This document shows, in pieces, positions 52,707-61,954 of a DNA stretch of 64,000 nucleotides (the first letter of the stretch is position 1; every line of letters starts with the position of its first letter). The position numbers were made by a program, and so were the translations under genes. Location of the stretch: contig JANQPO010000021.1 of assembly GCA_028289445.1 (NCBI GenBank), positions 186,001 to 250,000 of the forward strand, given 5' to 3'. The notes under the pieces were generated by a model. That model had not been told where the DNA came from. It ran no database searches and saw only the letters and a program-made list of their open reading frames with translations. The DNA comes from Tepidamorphaceae bacterium. Its GTDB lineage: Bacteria; Pseudomonadota; Alphaproteobacteria; Rhizobiales; JAKSCL01.

Positions 52707-53423
52707 CTAAGAAACCGAGGTTTGCGGGGTCGTGATCATTTCAAGAAAATTCTCGAGTACCGAAAATCCGAGATCGGAGGTGAAGCATTGCGCGAGGTAA
52801 CCCTCCACATCATGACCGTTGTTTTCAAACCTGAGCCGGTTCTGTGAAAGCCAGGCGCGCAGGTCGGACTCTGCCATTTCCGGATGCGGTTGAACTCCCC
52901 AAACCGGGCCATTGGACCAGCGCCAGAGGTGATTGCCGCAGCCCGCGCCTTCCGCCAGAACGATGATCTCCTCGCGCTTCGCCACAACTTCATCGCCGTG
53001 CCAGTGATAGACATCAAAGCGGTCGGGCAGCTTCTGACAAAGCGGATCGTTCTGCGCCGCCGTGCTCAGCGCAATCGTGCCGCGCCCGCCCTCATGTGCT
53101 GTGCGCTTGAACACCGTGTCACGGCCGACCAGAGCAGAAGCCAGCACTTGACAACCAAAGCATAGCCCGATCATGGGGATTTGCGACGCAGCGAGCTCAG
53201 GCAGCAATTTGTGCAAGCGATGCACCCAGGGCAGATCATCGTAGGCTCCATCGAAACTTGGGCTGACATAGACGCCGCAATAATCATGGCCTGACGGGAA
53301 CTCATCCAGATTGGTTCTATAGGTTTCAACGGTCAAACCGCTGTTCGCAATGGCCCGGTCAAACCGGGTCTCGGGCTGCGGCGCGTGCCAATTGTCAAGA
53401 TAAAGGAACGGCTTCGCCATCAT
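52707..53423 (-). CDS. Class I glutamine amidotransferase-like protein (gamma-glutamyl hydrolase-type fold)
   Basis: 238 residues, a stand-alone GATase1 domain. The nucleophile C88 in IGLCFGCQVLA and the H180/E182 dyad in GVQPHPEM form a complete catalytic triad. A YHWHGDEV stretch (139-146) matches the GMP-synthase-like glutaminase group. Stand-alone members include PuuD-like gamma-glutamyl hydrolases, so removal of a gamma-glutamyl or similar amide group is plausible. Starts inside the HyuB stop (four-base overlap). Confidence 0.85.
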   Translation of the reverse strand: MMAKPFLYLDNWHAPQPETRFDRAIANSGLTVETYRTNLDEFPSGHDYCGVYVSPSFDGAYDDLPWVHRLHKLLPELAASQIPMIGLCFGCQVLASALVGRDTVFKRTAHEGGRGTIALSTAAQNDPLCQKLPDRFDVYHWHGDEVVAKREEIIVLAEGAGCGNHLWRWSNGPVWGVQPHPEMAESDLRAWLSQNRLRFENNGHDVEGYLAQCFTSDLGFSVLENFLEMITTPQTSVS

Positions 53424-55159
53424 GCCGACCGATCCATCTGCATGCGCTGCGCCTGAGTTGCGACCAGATCGACGTGCAGATCCTCCGTCAGAACAACGCC
53501 ATAGTCGTCACGCGCGGCTTGGACCGTGATCAGATCGTCAAGCACATCTTGCCGCACCAACTCCGCATCACGCGTCATGGGGTCGCCATAGCCGCCGCCG
53601 CCAGGCATCTCCAGCACTAGCTTCTGGCCATAGGGCACCGTTTGGCGCCCCTTGCTTTTCAGCGGCACGCCTGAGTCACTGCGCACAACGCCTGCTGCAC
53701 CGTCGAGACCCCCATGACGGCCCTTGGGCGCTTGCCATGTACGATCGAACATTGCGGCTATGCTGAACGGCGCGCCGTCTTCGCAGCCGAACTCCAGAAC
53801 CTGACCAAGCCCACCGCGAAACGCGCCCGCGCCGCCGGAGCCTTCGCGAAACTCCTTGCGCCATATGATCAACGGGTACTGCGCCTCGATCGCCTCGACC
53901 GGCGGTGTGCGCACACCAGAGGGGAAGGCGGTCGTCGACATGCCATCCAGCGTCGGTCGCCCGCCAGTGCCGCCGGTGTTGAAAGTGATCACATCGAAGT
54001 CCTTGGTCAGAACGGGTGCGCTTGCCGCCACCTCCGGGTCGACCGCAGTCTTGCCGCCGCGGAACATCGGGTTCCACATGGCTCCGGCCCCCTCGGCGGG
54101 TACCCTGTCCGGAGCGGCCTGCGCCAAGCATCCAAACACCAAATCGGGCAGCATCTGCCCAATAACGTGACGAGCCGAAACCGGCATGGGCCGCTCTACA
54201 TTCAGGATCGAACCCAGCGGTGCACGCACATCCACCACATTGATGGAGCCCGCATTGCAAGGGACTTCCGGACCGACGATGCAGTTCACACCGAACACCG
54301 TATAGGCAATACAGAAGTTCATGACCACGTTGATGCCGAACAGGCTTGCCTCCGACGTGCCATCGTAATCAATGCTCAACTGGTCGCCTGAGATGGTCAG
54401 CTTTGCCTTCAGGCGGATCGGGTCGGTGAAACCGTCGAGTTCCGTTTCGTTTTCATAGACGCCATCCGGCAGTTCGCGGATCGCGTTGCGGATCGAATCC
54501 CGGGACTGGGCAATAATGTAGTCGCCCACCTCCTCGATATCGTCGAGTTCAAACTCTTCCAGGATCGACACCAGCCGCCGCGCGCCCTCGTCATTGCAGG
54601 TCATCATGGCGTAAAAATCGCCTTCCATGTCCCGCGCGTTTCGCACATTGGTGCGCAAGAGGCCCATCAGGTCTTCGTTCACCACGCCCTCGCGCGCCAG
54701 ATGCATTATGGGGATATTGACCCCTTCCTCATAAACCTGCCGGCTATCCGGACCGAAGCCGCGTCCGCCCATGTCCACGATGTGGCAAGTATTGGCCAGC
54801 AGCCCAACCATCCGATCTTTGTAAAACGCCGGGGTCACCACGGTCACATCATGATAGTGCCCGACCGATAGCCACGGATCGTTGGTACAAAAGACGTCAC
54901 CGGGTTTCATCTCATCCACGGGGAACTTCTCGATGAAGTGTTTGACGCAGATGGCCATGGCGTTCACGTGGCCCGGCGTTCCGGTCACAGCTTGCGCCAC
55001 CATATCGCCGCGGCGGTTGAACACCCCCGCCGAGAGGTCGCCGCATTCGCGGACCGATTGGCTGAAGGCCGTCCGAATGACCGTCTGGGCTTGTTCTTCA
55101 ATGGCGGAAATCAGCCGGCTCCAGATCAGCTGCTTACGAAGAAGTTCAAGCTCTTTCAT
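53420..55159 (-). CDS. hyuB: Hydantoinase B/oxoprolinase-family subunit (HyuB)
   Basis: 579 residues, standard HyuB length. The N-terminal LIWSRLISAIEEQAQTVIRT, GTPGHVNAMAICVKHFI and C-terminal EMPGGGGYGDPMTRD are family marks. HyuB pairs with HyuA for ATP-dependent opening of hydantoin, 5-oxoproline or related cyclic amides (or, in acetone carboxylase relatives, carboxylation). Its start overlaps the HyuA stop by 14 bases. Confidence 0.92.
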   Translation of the reverse strand: MKELELLRKQLIWSRLISAIEEQAQTVIRTAFSQSVRECGDLSAGVFNRRGDMVAQAVTGTPGHVNAMAICVKHFIEKFPVDEMKPGDVFCTNDPWLSVGHYHDVTVVTPAFYKDRMVGLLANTCHIVDMGGRGFGPDSRQVYEEGVNIPIMHLAREGVVNEDLMGLLRTNVRNARDMEGDFYAMMTCNDEGARRLVSILEEFELDDIEEVGDYIIAQSRDSIRNAIRELPDGVYENETELDGFTDPIRLKAKLTISGDQLSIDYDGTSEASLFGINVVMNFCIAYTVFGVNCIVGPEVPCNAGSINVVDVRAPLGSILNVERPMPVSARHVIGQMLPDLVFGCLAQAAPDRVPAEGAGAMWNPMFRGGKTAVDPEVAASAPVLTKDFDVITFNTGGTGGRPTLDGMSTTAFPSGVRTPPVEAIEAQYPLIIWRKEFREGSGGAGAFRGGLGQVLEFGCEDGAPFSIAAMFDRTWQAPKGRHGGLDGAAGVVRSDSGVPLKSKGRQTVPYGQKLVLEMPGGGGYGDPMTRDAELVRQDVLDDLITVQAARDDYGVVLTEDLHVDLVATQAQRMQMDRSA

Positions 55160-57278
55160 GTCGGTCGCAAACCTCCCTGGCCAGAGCGCGCTTTGCGGTG
55201 CGCGACAATTCGATGTCGCCGCCCTCTAGCGTGCGGGCCTCAAAAACCGAGGAGACCACGATAGAGGTCTCCTTTTCGGTGATGATGGCAGGGCCAGCGA
55301 TAGGGCCCACCGTTGGCAGGCTGTCCCGCGGCACGATGACAAAATCGAGCTCGGTCTCGCTTGCGCTGTCGAATGCCTTGCGCGATCCACGGGCAATGCT
55401 GTCGACGGCCCCCGACGCGCTGGCGGTCACGTCCGTGTAAGGATCGGTCGTAACGGTCACTGCGAGGCTGACGATCTCGCCTTTCGCGATGTTGCCGATG
55501 TTGCGGCCGAAGACGACGTTGTATTCGGCATCGAAGAGGTCCTGTAGCGTATTGGCGGCGCCTGGCCCAAGTGGTCCTTCGGGCAGAGCGACAGAGATTT
55601 CGTGCCCTTGCCCGTGATAGCGCATGTAAGCCACCCGGTGGGTCATCAATTTGGCATCGGCCTGCGCGCCCAGTTTCACATTGGCTTCGGCCCGCACCTC
55701 CATCTGGTCCAGTGCTGCGTTGGCGGCCGCGACATCGAATTGATCGAGCTGCTGATAGTGGGTCTGGACGACTTCGTAAGAGATCGGCGCGCGCAGAAAC
55801 CCCACAGCGGAACCAACCCCTGCGTTGGCAGGAATGATGATCTGGTCAATGCCCAGCTTATCGGCCATCTGGCAGACATGGAGCGGAGCGGCCCCGCCAA
55901 AGGCGATCAACACGCGATCATCAGCGTTTTTTCCGCTTTCGATCGCATGGACCCGCGCCGCACTGGCCATGTTTTCGCAGACCATTTCGGTCACGCCATA
56001 GGCGGCCGCGAGGGGTCGCATGCCCAAGGGTCTTGCCACGGCTTCCGTCAAGGCGGTTTCGGCGGCGTGGCTATCAAGTTCCATCGAGCCGCCTGCGAAC
56101 CCGACCGGATCGATCCGGCCAAGGGCGAGGTTTGCATCAGTCACGGTCGGCTCCGCACCACCCCTTCCGTAGCAGGCCGGACCAGGCATCGAACCGGCGC
56201 TTTCAGGGCCGATCGCCAAACGTCCCAAGGCGTCGATATGGGCAATGGACCCACCGCCGGCCCCAATCTCCACCATGTCGATGACGGGGATGCGCAACGG
56301 CAAGCCGCTGTCCTTTCGGAATCGGTACACCCGTGCGACCTCGAAGCGGCGACTTGTTTGCGCATTGTAGTCGTCGATCAGGCAGATCTTGGCGGTTGTA
56401 CCGCCCATGTCGAATGAGATTGCCTGCTCAACGTTTAGACGTCGCGCCACGTCGCAGGCGAAAATCGCCCCTCCCGCCGGACCGGATTCGATCAGCCGCA
56501 CTGGGACTTTCCGTGCCGTCTGAACGGTAGTCAGGCCACCACTGGAAAGCATCATCAGCATCTCACAGCCATAGCCCGCCGCCTTCAGCCGTTCCTGGAA
56601 CTCGGCGAGGTACTTCGAGACCTGAGGCTGAACATAGGCATTGGTGCAGGTGGTCGAGAACCGCTCGAACTCGCGAAACTCTGGCGATATGTCTGATGAA
56701 ATCGAGATCAGCCAAGCGGGCCTTCTGGCCGCGAAGAACTCCCGAGCCGCTTTCTCGTGAGCCGGATTAACATAGGCGTGGAGAAAACATATCGCCAGCG
56801 CTTCGGTCCCGGCATTGTCGAGTTCTGGCAGAAGCGCTTCAAGTTCGGCTTCATTCAGCGGCCGTAGTGCGTCACCAGCGCTGTTCAGGCGTTCGGAAAC
56901 AGTAAACCGGCGGCGACGGGGCACCAGCGGTTCGGGCTTTAGGATGTTGACATCATATTGTTCCGGGCGACCCTCAGTCCCGATTTCGATGACATCGCGG
57001 AACCCTTGTGTGGTTACCATCGAGGTTACCGCACCCTTGCGTTCGATCACCGCGTTCGTGGCCAAGGTCGTGCCGTGAACAATAACGTCAATGTCGCCAG
57101 GCTTGATCCCGGCCTCTGAGACCACCTGATCCAGGCAACTCATGCAGGCATCAACCGGATTGTCGAGCGTCGTCAGGAGCTTTGCCGTAAATCGGATGCC
57201 TTTGGTTTCCAGCGCAACATCCGTAAAGGTTCCGCCAATATCAACTCCAACGCGAACCTGCGTTGCTGCGCTTTGCAT
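55146..57278 (-). CDS. hyuA: Hydantoinase A/oxoprolinase-family subunit (HyuA)
   Basis: 710 residues. An N-terminal ASKHA-type nucleotide site GVDIGGTFTDVALETKG (12-28), a second glycine-rich part SFDMGGTTAKICLID near 290 and a catalytic-domain segment MVEIGAGGGSIAHID near 335 are present. It is the ATP-binding partner of HyuB and acts in the cytoplasm. The ATG at 57278 follows GGGAGCGAAACAC. Confidence 0.92.
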   Translation of the reverse strand: MQSAATQVRVGVDIGGTFTDVALETKGIRFTAKLLTTLDNPVDACMSCLDQVVSEAGIKPGDIDVIVHGTTLATNAVIERKGAVTSMVTTQGFRDVIEIGTEGRPEQYDVNILKPEPLVPRRRRFTVSERLNSAGDALRPLNEAELEALLPELDNAGTEALAICFLHAYVNPAHEKAAREFFAARRPAWLISISSDISPEFREFERFSTTCTNAYVQPQVSKYLAEFQERLKAAGYGCEMLMMLSSGGLTTVQTARKVPVRLIESGPAGGAIFACDVARRLNVEQAISFDMGGTTAKICLIDDYNAQTSRRFEVARVYRFRKDSGLPLRIPVIDMVEIGAGGGSIAHIDALGRLAIGPESAGSMPGPACYGRGGAEPTVTDANLALGRIDPVGFAGGSMELDSHAAETALTEAVARPLGMRPLAAAYGVTEMVCENMASAARVHAIESGKNADDRVLIAFGGAAPLHVCQMADKLGIDQIIIPANAGVGSAVGFLRAPISYEVVQTHYQQLDQFDVAAANAALDQMEVRAEANVKLGAQADAKLMTHRVAYMRYHGQGHEISVALPEGPLGPGAANTLQDLFDAEYNVVFGRNIGNIAKGEIVSLAVTVTTDPYTDVTASASGAVDSIARGSRKAFDSASETELDFVIVPRDSLPTVGPIAGPAIITEKETSIVVSSVFEARTLEGGDIELSRTAKRALAREVCDRHERA

Positions 57279-57368
57279 GTGTTTCGCTCCCTGAATCGCA
57301 TTTAGCGAAATTATCGCGTGCCCTCAGTCATTTGTGATCTTTTTTGCGAGCCGGGGTGACAAAATTGG

Positions 57369-58061
57369 TCACCACTCGTAACCGTCTGTGGCCATGATGA
57401 GATCACTGTACCGATCGAAGAGCCTTGCGCGCCAACCCGCGACAGGATCATGCGCGCACAACGGCTGAAACGGTGAGGTTCCCCGGATCCACAAAAAGAG
57501 TGCGCCGAGGATGTAGTCGCTGTATCCGGGCTCAGTGCCGTTGAGAAACGGCGATTGGGCGAGAACGGCACGCATCGGCTCCAGATGCGCGCTTAGGTCC
57601 TGGGTGAGGGCGGTGCGGTTGAGAGCGGCTTCCTCCAGACTGCAACCTAGCCGCGCTTCGCGCGTCTTGCGATAATGGGTTTGCTCCTCCGGCAGGATCT
57701 TGGTGATAACGTCGACGGCGATCATCGGCAAAATGATAGGGTAGAGAACGCGAGGTACCCAGGCGTTGAGATACGCCGCAAAGGCTATCTGCCCGTCATC
57801 TGCAAAAAGCGGAACCTTTGCGGGAAACGTGGCATGCATGTAAAGCGCGATTTCCCAGCTGTCGGTCACCACATCCCCGCCCAAAATCAGCACCGGCGCT
57901 TGAGTATGATCGCTCACCCCAGCCAGCGCTGACTTGTCCAGAAACGTGATCTCGCTTGTCTCATAGTCCAGCCCAAGATGAGCAAGTGCCAGCTTGGTGC
58001 GCCAGGCATAGGGGCTAAATCGGTGGCGGCCCTTGCCGCCAAAGTCCACAAGCCGAATCAT
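57369..58061 (-). CDS. Glutathione S-transferase-like protein
   Basis: 230 residues. An N-terminal thioredoxin-like half with the start SPYAWRTKLALAHLGLDYET (16-35) carries a Ser/Tyr at the place of the GST activating residue, then the glutathione cis-Pro segment QAPVLILGGDVVTDSWEIAL (74-93). The C-terminal half is helical. Family resemblance to beta-etherase/maleylacetoacetate isomerase-like GSTs suggests thiol addition, removal or isomerisation. A GGTGAC/GTCACC inverted repeat overlaps its stop (57355-57373). It is coupled by ATGA to the AraC-type gene. Confidence 0.8.
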   Translation of the reverse strand: MIRLVDFGGKGRHRFSPYAWRTKLALAHLGLDYETSEITFLDKSALAGVSDHTQAPVLILGGDVVTDSWEIALYMHATFPAKVPLFADDGQIAFAAYLNAWVPRVLYPIILPMIAVDVITKILPEEQTHYRKTREARLGCSLEEAALNRTALTQDLSAHLEPMRAVLAQSPFLNGTEPGYSDYILGALFLWIRGTSPFQPLCAHDPVAGWRARLFDRYSDLIMATDGYEW

Positions 58062-59074
58062 TCTTCACGCCGCTCTTCAACGAGCTGGCGGCTCTTTCGC
58101 CTGTCATCGGTGGGCGAACAGGCGAATTCTTTTCGGTAACTGCGAAAAAAATGCTCGGGCGAGCGAAACCCGCTGGCGAGCGCCACTTGTGTAGCGGGCA
58201 TATCTGTTTGCTGCATCAGTCGCCGCCCATGCTGCAACCTAAGGCGCCGATAGTATTGCACCGGTGTCACTTGAAAATGTTCCCTGAACAGCCGCGTGAG
58301 CGATCTCTGCGAGATGCTGGCCCGCGTGGCTAGATCCACGATGCTGAGCGGATCTTCGATATGGGTCTCCATTTCCTCGACGACGAAGCGCAACGAGGTC
58401 TGGGCCACCCCGACCCGAGCTCGCCGCATGCGGGGCAATTTGGTTTCAGGTCGGCCCATTTCTCCCGCGATGAACAGGTCTGCGACCTCGGAGGCAAGAT
58501 CCTGTCCGAAATGAACGGCAATGGCGTGCAGCATTAGGTTCATGGTCGCCGTCCCGCCGGCGCAGGTGAAGCGGTTGCGGTCAATCTCGAACGTGTTGCG
58601 TGACAGGCGGATCTTGGGAAAACTCTCCAGAAAGCTGTCACGATAGTTCCAGTGGATCGTTGCAGAGTATCCGTCTAGCAAACCGGCTTGGGCCAGAAAC
58701 AGCGCCCCGGCGCCCGCCGCACCAAGATGCGCACCCTGTACGACAAGTCGGCGCAGCCAGTTGGCGAGTGCTGGGGGTACCTCCATCAACGGATCGAATC
58801 CGATGAACATAAAGATGTTGTCGGCGTGCTGAATGTCTCTTGTGGCGGCGTCGACCTCAAACCGCATCCCATTGATCGCGGTGACCGGTTTACCGTCATC
58901 GGAAATGAGGCGGGTTTCGAAAAGAGTCCTGCCGCTGGCTAGGTTGGCAATGCGCAGCGGGTCCAGCGCGTTAATGAAAGGGACGAGCGTAAAGCGATCG
59001 CCAATGTAGAAGTCGACCCGTATCGGCTCTTCCTGCGATCTACGACGAAACACATACGCCATCGCAGCATCCAT
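58058..59074 (-). CDS. GlxA-family AraC-type regulator (DJ-1/PfpI domain plus HTH)
   Basis: About 338 residues. The N-terminal half (20-190) is a DJ-1/PfpI-like GATase1 fold (DFYIGDRFTLVPFINALDPL, GAHLGAAGAGALFLAQAGLL; the usual nucleophilic Cys position appears as Ala). The C-terminal half has an AraC double helix-turn-helix (DLATRASISQRSLTRLFREH then ALASGFRSPEHFFRSYRKEF). ATG 59074 overlaps the TRAP large-permease stop by one base; GTG 59101 is possible. GlxA-type regulators often control quaternary-amine or amino-compound catabolism. Likely activator of its own operon. Confidence 0.9.
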   Translation of the reverse strand: MDAAMAYVFRRRSQEEPIRVDFYIGDRFTLVPFINALDPLRIANLASGRTLFETRLISDDGKPVTAINGMRFEVDAATRDIQHADNIFMFIGFDPLMEVPPALANWLRRLVVQGAHLGAAGAGALFLAQAGLLDGYSATIHWNYRDSFLESFPKIRLSRNTFEIDRNRFTCAGGTATMNLMLHAIAVHFGQDLASEVADLFIAGEMGRPETKLPRMRRARVGVAQTSLRFVVEEMETHIEDPLSIVDLATRASISQRSLTRLFREHFQVTPVQYYRRLRLQHGRRLMQQTDMPATQVALASGFRSPEHFFRSYRKEFACSPTDDRRKSRQLVEERREE

Positions 59075-60381
59075 CAGCGGTCCATTGTGGAGGGTAACCA
59101 CAAGGCCACCTGCGGGAAGATCGTGACGATGGCCGCGCCCGCGATTAGCAGGAAGAAGAATGGTAGGGCTGCGCGGGCTACACGGAAAATGCTGTGGCCT
59201 GTGAGGCCCTGGATCACAAAAAGATTAAACCCAAGGGGCGGAGTGATCTGTGCGGCTTCGACCACGATGATCACGAAGATGCCGAACCAAATCAGGTCAA
59301 AGCCCGCTTGCGACACCAGTGGCAACACTACCGCCGTGGTCAAAACGATCATAGAGATCCCTTCGATGAAGCAACCCAGGATCACATACAAGACGCAGAG
59401 TGCGATCATCAGCGTGTAGGGATGCAGGTCCATCCCGCCAACCCAGCTCGCCAGGGCGGCCGGGATGCCCAGATAGGCAAAGGAGGTGGTCAGGAAGGCC
59501 GCCCCCGACAGGATCAGGAAGATCATGCAAGAGAGCTGCGTCGCGCTCATCAGACTATCGGCCAGCATCCTGAGGCTTAGGGTGCGGGACCAGGCTGAGA
59601 GGATCAGCGATCCGAGAACTCCGCCCGCCGCGGCCTCGGTCGCGGTGGCGATGCCGCCATAAATCGATGCGATCACGCCCGAGATGAGCAGCATGATCGG
59701 GAACAATCCCTTGGAGCGGCGCAGCTTTTCGGATAGCGAGAAGCGTTCCATCAGCCCTGGCGCGACATCGTTTGAGAGCCAAGCGCGTACCACGATAAAG
59801 CCCGAAAACAGCGCCATGATCATGAGCCCCGGAAAGACGCCAGCCAGAAACAACCGCACAATCGAGACATCCGCCGCGACGCCGTAAACGATCATGATGA
59901 TCGATGGCGGGATCAACAGCCCCAGCGTGGCCGAGCCCGCAAGACTGCCGATCGCCAGGGTTCGGTCATAGCCAAGACGGTGGAGCTCCGGCAGCGACAT
60001 CCGCCCCACGGTCGCACAGGTCGCCGCGGATGAGCCGCAGACGGCGGCAAAAAAACCGCTGCCCACCACGTTCACATGCAGCAATCGTCCCGGTAGCCAG
60101 CCAAGCCAGGGAGTAAGCCCCCGAAACAAGGTCTCCGAGAGCTTGGCCCGAAACAGGATCTCGCCCATCCAGATGAAGAGCGGCAGAGCCGCCAGCGACC
60201 AACTAGCATTGGTTTGCCAGATTGAGGTGGCAAGGGATTTCTCGACCGGGACAGAGGTAAAAAACGTCAATCCAACCCAGCCGACCCCCAAAAGCGACAG
60301 CGCAATCCACATCCCCGATCCCAAAAAAAGGAACAGGAAAAAGACTATTGTTAGCGCGATCTGGGTGGTTTCCGGGGACAA
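59074..60381 (-). CDS. TRAP transporter large permease, DctM-type (system 5)
   Basis: 435 residues, about 12 membrane helices. Marks are FFAAVCGSSAATCATVGRMS, GLLIPPSIIMIVYGVAADVS and YGGIATATEAAAGGVLGSLI, slightly different from the other four DctM proteins here, placing it in another subgroup. Ten bases after the small-permease stop. Confidence 0.92.
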   Translation of the reverse strand: MSPETTQIALTIVFFLFLFLGSGMWIALSLLGVGWVGLTFFTSVPVEKSLATSIWQTNASWSLAALPLFIWMGEILFRAKLSETLFRGLTPWLGWLPGRLLHVNVVGSGFFAAVCGSSAATCATVGRMSLPELHRLGYDRTLAIGSLAGSATLGLLIPPSIIMIVYGVAADVSIVRLFLAGVFPGLMIMALFSGFIVVRAWLSNDVAPGLMERFSLSEKLRRSKGLFPIMLLISGVIASIYGGIATATEAAAGGVLGSLILSAWSRTLSLRMLADSLMSATQLSCMIFLILSGAAFLTTSFAYLGIPAALASWVGGMDLHPYTLMIALCVLYVILGCFIEGISMIVLTTAVVLPLVSQAGFDLIWFGIFVIIVVEAAQITPPLGFNLFVIQGLTGHSIFRVARAALPFFFLLIAGAAIVTIFPQVALWLPSTMDR

Positions 60382-60391
60382 GGCTGCTGTC

Positions 60392-60916
60392 TCAGTCCGA
60401 ATGCACGTCCGCGGACTCTTCGTTCTCCGCAGCCAAGACGTAGCTGGGAGACTTCCCGAAGATCAAGCTCAAGAGATCGTCGAGAATGGCGATGGCCAAA
60501 ATGGTGGCGCCGATGGGGATAGAGATTTGCGGAATCCAGAGCGGGATGTTGATCAGCCCCTGGGTCAGATCGTTGAACCGGATCGAATCCCGGACCATAT
60601 CCATTGAGGAGTAGGTGAGATAGCCGGTAAAGAACAATCCGACGACCAGCACTGTGAGTTCCATCGCCCTTTTGAAACGGCCTGCCTTTTCGATGATCAG
60701 CGTGACCCGGATGTGACGGCCGTTTCGAAAGGTATAGGCAAGTGGCAGAAAACCCGCGGCAACCACACTCCAGGCGGTCAGATCATCCGCACCTTTGACC
60801 TGTACGCCCATCTGGCGCCCGAATACCTGGATACAGATCAAAAGCCCAATGGCGACGATGAACAAGGCTCCCAGCAAAGCTGCGCTAAAATAGAGAGTAT
60901 CCAGAATTTTGCGCAT
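60392..60916 (-). CDS. TRAP transporter small permease, DctQ-type (system 5)
   Basis: 174 residues, four membrane helices. Central motif FGRQMGVQVKGADDLTAWSV (33-52) replaces the more usual WSEE form, again pointing to a separate TRAP subgroup. Between the binding-protein and large-permease genes; this is the one TRAP spacer after dctP in which I found no strong hairpin. Confidence 0.85.
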   Translation of the reverse strand: MRKILDTLYFSAALLGALFIVAIGLLICIQVFGRQMGVQVKGADDLTAWSVVAAGFLPLAYTFRNGRHIRVTLIIEKAGRFKRAMELTVLVVGLFFTGYLTYSSMDMVRDSIRFNDLTQGLINIPLWIPQISIPIGATILAIAILDDLLSLIFGKSPSYVLAAENEESADVHSD

Positions 60917-60976
60917 GGGACTTGCACACCGCCGCCGCGGGTAGAGATTGGACTTTCGAGGGCCGTGAGCTAGAGC

Positions 60977-61954
60977 CTACTCAAGCGCCTGATACGCCTC
61001 GTAGAACGCCGCCCCTTCGTCGCCGGCCTTGGCCAGCCATTCCTGAACCATCGTGGCGCCGATGTCCTTCAATTCCGTCATCAGAGCATCATTGGGGGCA
61101 TCGACGGTCATCCCATTGGCGATAAGGTTAGCCGTGAGCTCCGACTGTACGTCGTTCGACATGATCCAGCCCCGGGCTTCTGCCTTGGCCGCCGCCGCCA
61201 GGATCGCCGCCTGGTGGGCTTCGGACAGCCCGTTGAACGCATCGGCATTCATAATGACCATGTTTTTGTTGTTCATCGCGTTCACGTCATAGTAGTGCGA
61301 TGTGAAATCCCAGGCCTTTGTGTAGTTGCCAGTCGCAGCCGAGGTGATCATCGCGCTGACGACGCCTGTCGCGAAGGCTTGCGGAACTTCTGCGGATTGC
61401 ACAGTCGTCGGCACAGCCCCCATCAGTTCGGCAAACCGCGCGGTTAGCGCGTTGTAGGCGCGGAATTTGACGCCTTCGTAGTCCGACGTGGAGGTGATTT
61501 CCTTCTGCGCATAGAGCCCTTGCCCCGGCCACGGCACGGAGAACAGCGGCATCAGACCCTTCTCCTCAAGGCGCGCAGAAATATGCGGCAGCGTGAGTTC
61601 ATAGACCTGCCAAGCCGTCTTCTGGCCCTGTGACAGGAACGGAATGCCGTCGACCTCGAAAAACGGGCTTTCCTGGCCGTAGGCAGAAAGCAGGATCTCG
61701 CCCACCTGGACCTGACCGGTTTGAACGCCGCGCATGATCTCGGGCATCTTCAAAAGCGACGCGCCGGTGTGCAGCGTGAAGGTCACTTCGCCATCGGTCG
61801 TCTTCTCAACATCCGCTGCAAACTGCGCGATGTTCTGGGTGTGGAAATTGGTGTCCTGATAGGCCGTGGCAATCGAGATGTTCGTCTGCGCTAACCCTGC
61901 GGTCGCGAGCAGAGAAAACCCGATGGTGGCGGCAATACATGTCAGTTTTTTCAT
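60977..61954 (-). CDS. TRAP transporter solute-binding protein, DctP-type (system 5)
   Basis: 325 residues. Signal peptide MKKLTCIAATIGFSLLATAG is cleaved near LAQ. Mature DctP segments are GEILLSAYGQESPFFEVDGI, GVKFRAYNALTARFAELMGA (Arg in the usual carboxylate-binding place) and FATGVVSAMITSAATGNYTK, the latter in place of the usual DGQENP segment. ATG 61954 has GGGGA ten bases upstream. First gene of the nine-gene leftward operon. Confidence 0.9.
   Translation of the reverse strand: MKKLTCIAATIGFSLLATAGLAQTNISIATAYQDTNFHTQNIAQFAADVEKTTDGEVTFTLHTGASLLKMPEIMRGVQTGQVQVGEILLSAYGQESPFFEVDGIPFLSQGQKTAWQVYELTLPHISARLEEKGLMPLFSVPWPGQGLYAQKEITSTSDYEGVKFRAYNALTARFAELMGAVPTTVQSAEVPQAFATGVVSAMITSAATGNYTKAWDFTSHYYDVNAMNNKNMVIMNADAFNGLSEAHQAAILAAAAKAEARGWIMSNDVQSELTANLIANGMTVDAPNDALMTELKDIGATMVQEWLAKAGDEGAAFYEAYQALE

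Noticed and set aside
57355-57373. GGTGAC/GTCACC inverted repeat as a terminator after the GST-like gene
   Set aside because: The stem is only six pairs, overlaps the stop codon and is followed by an A-run rather than a T-run on the coding strand; the downstream hyuA gene is probably co-transcribed.
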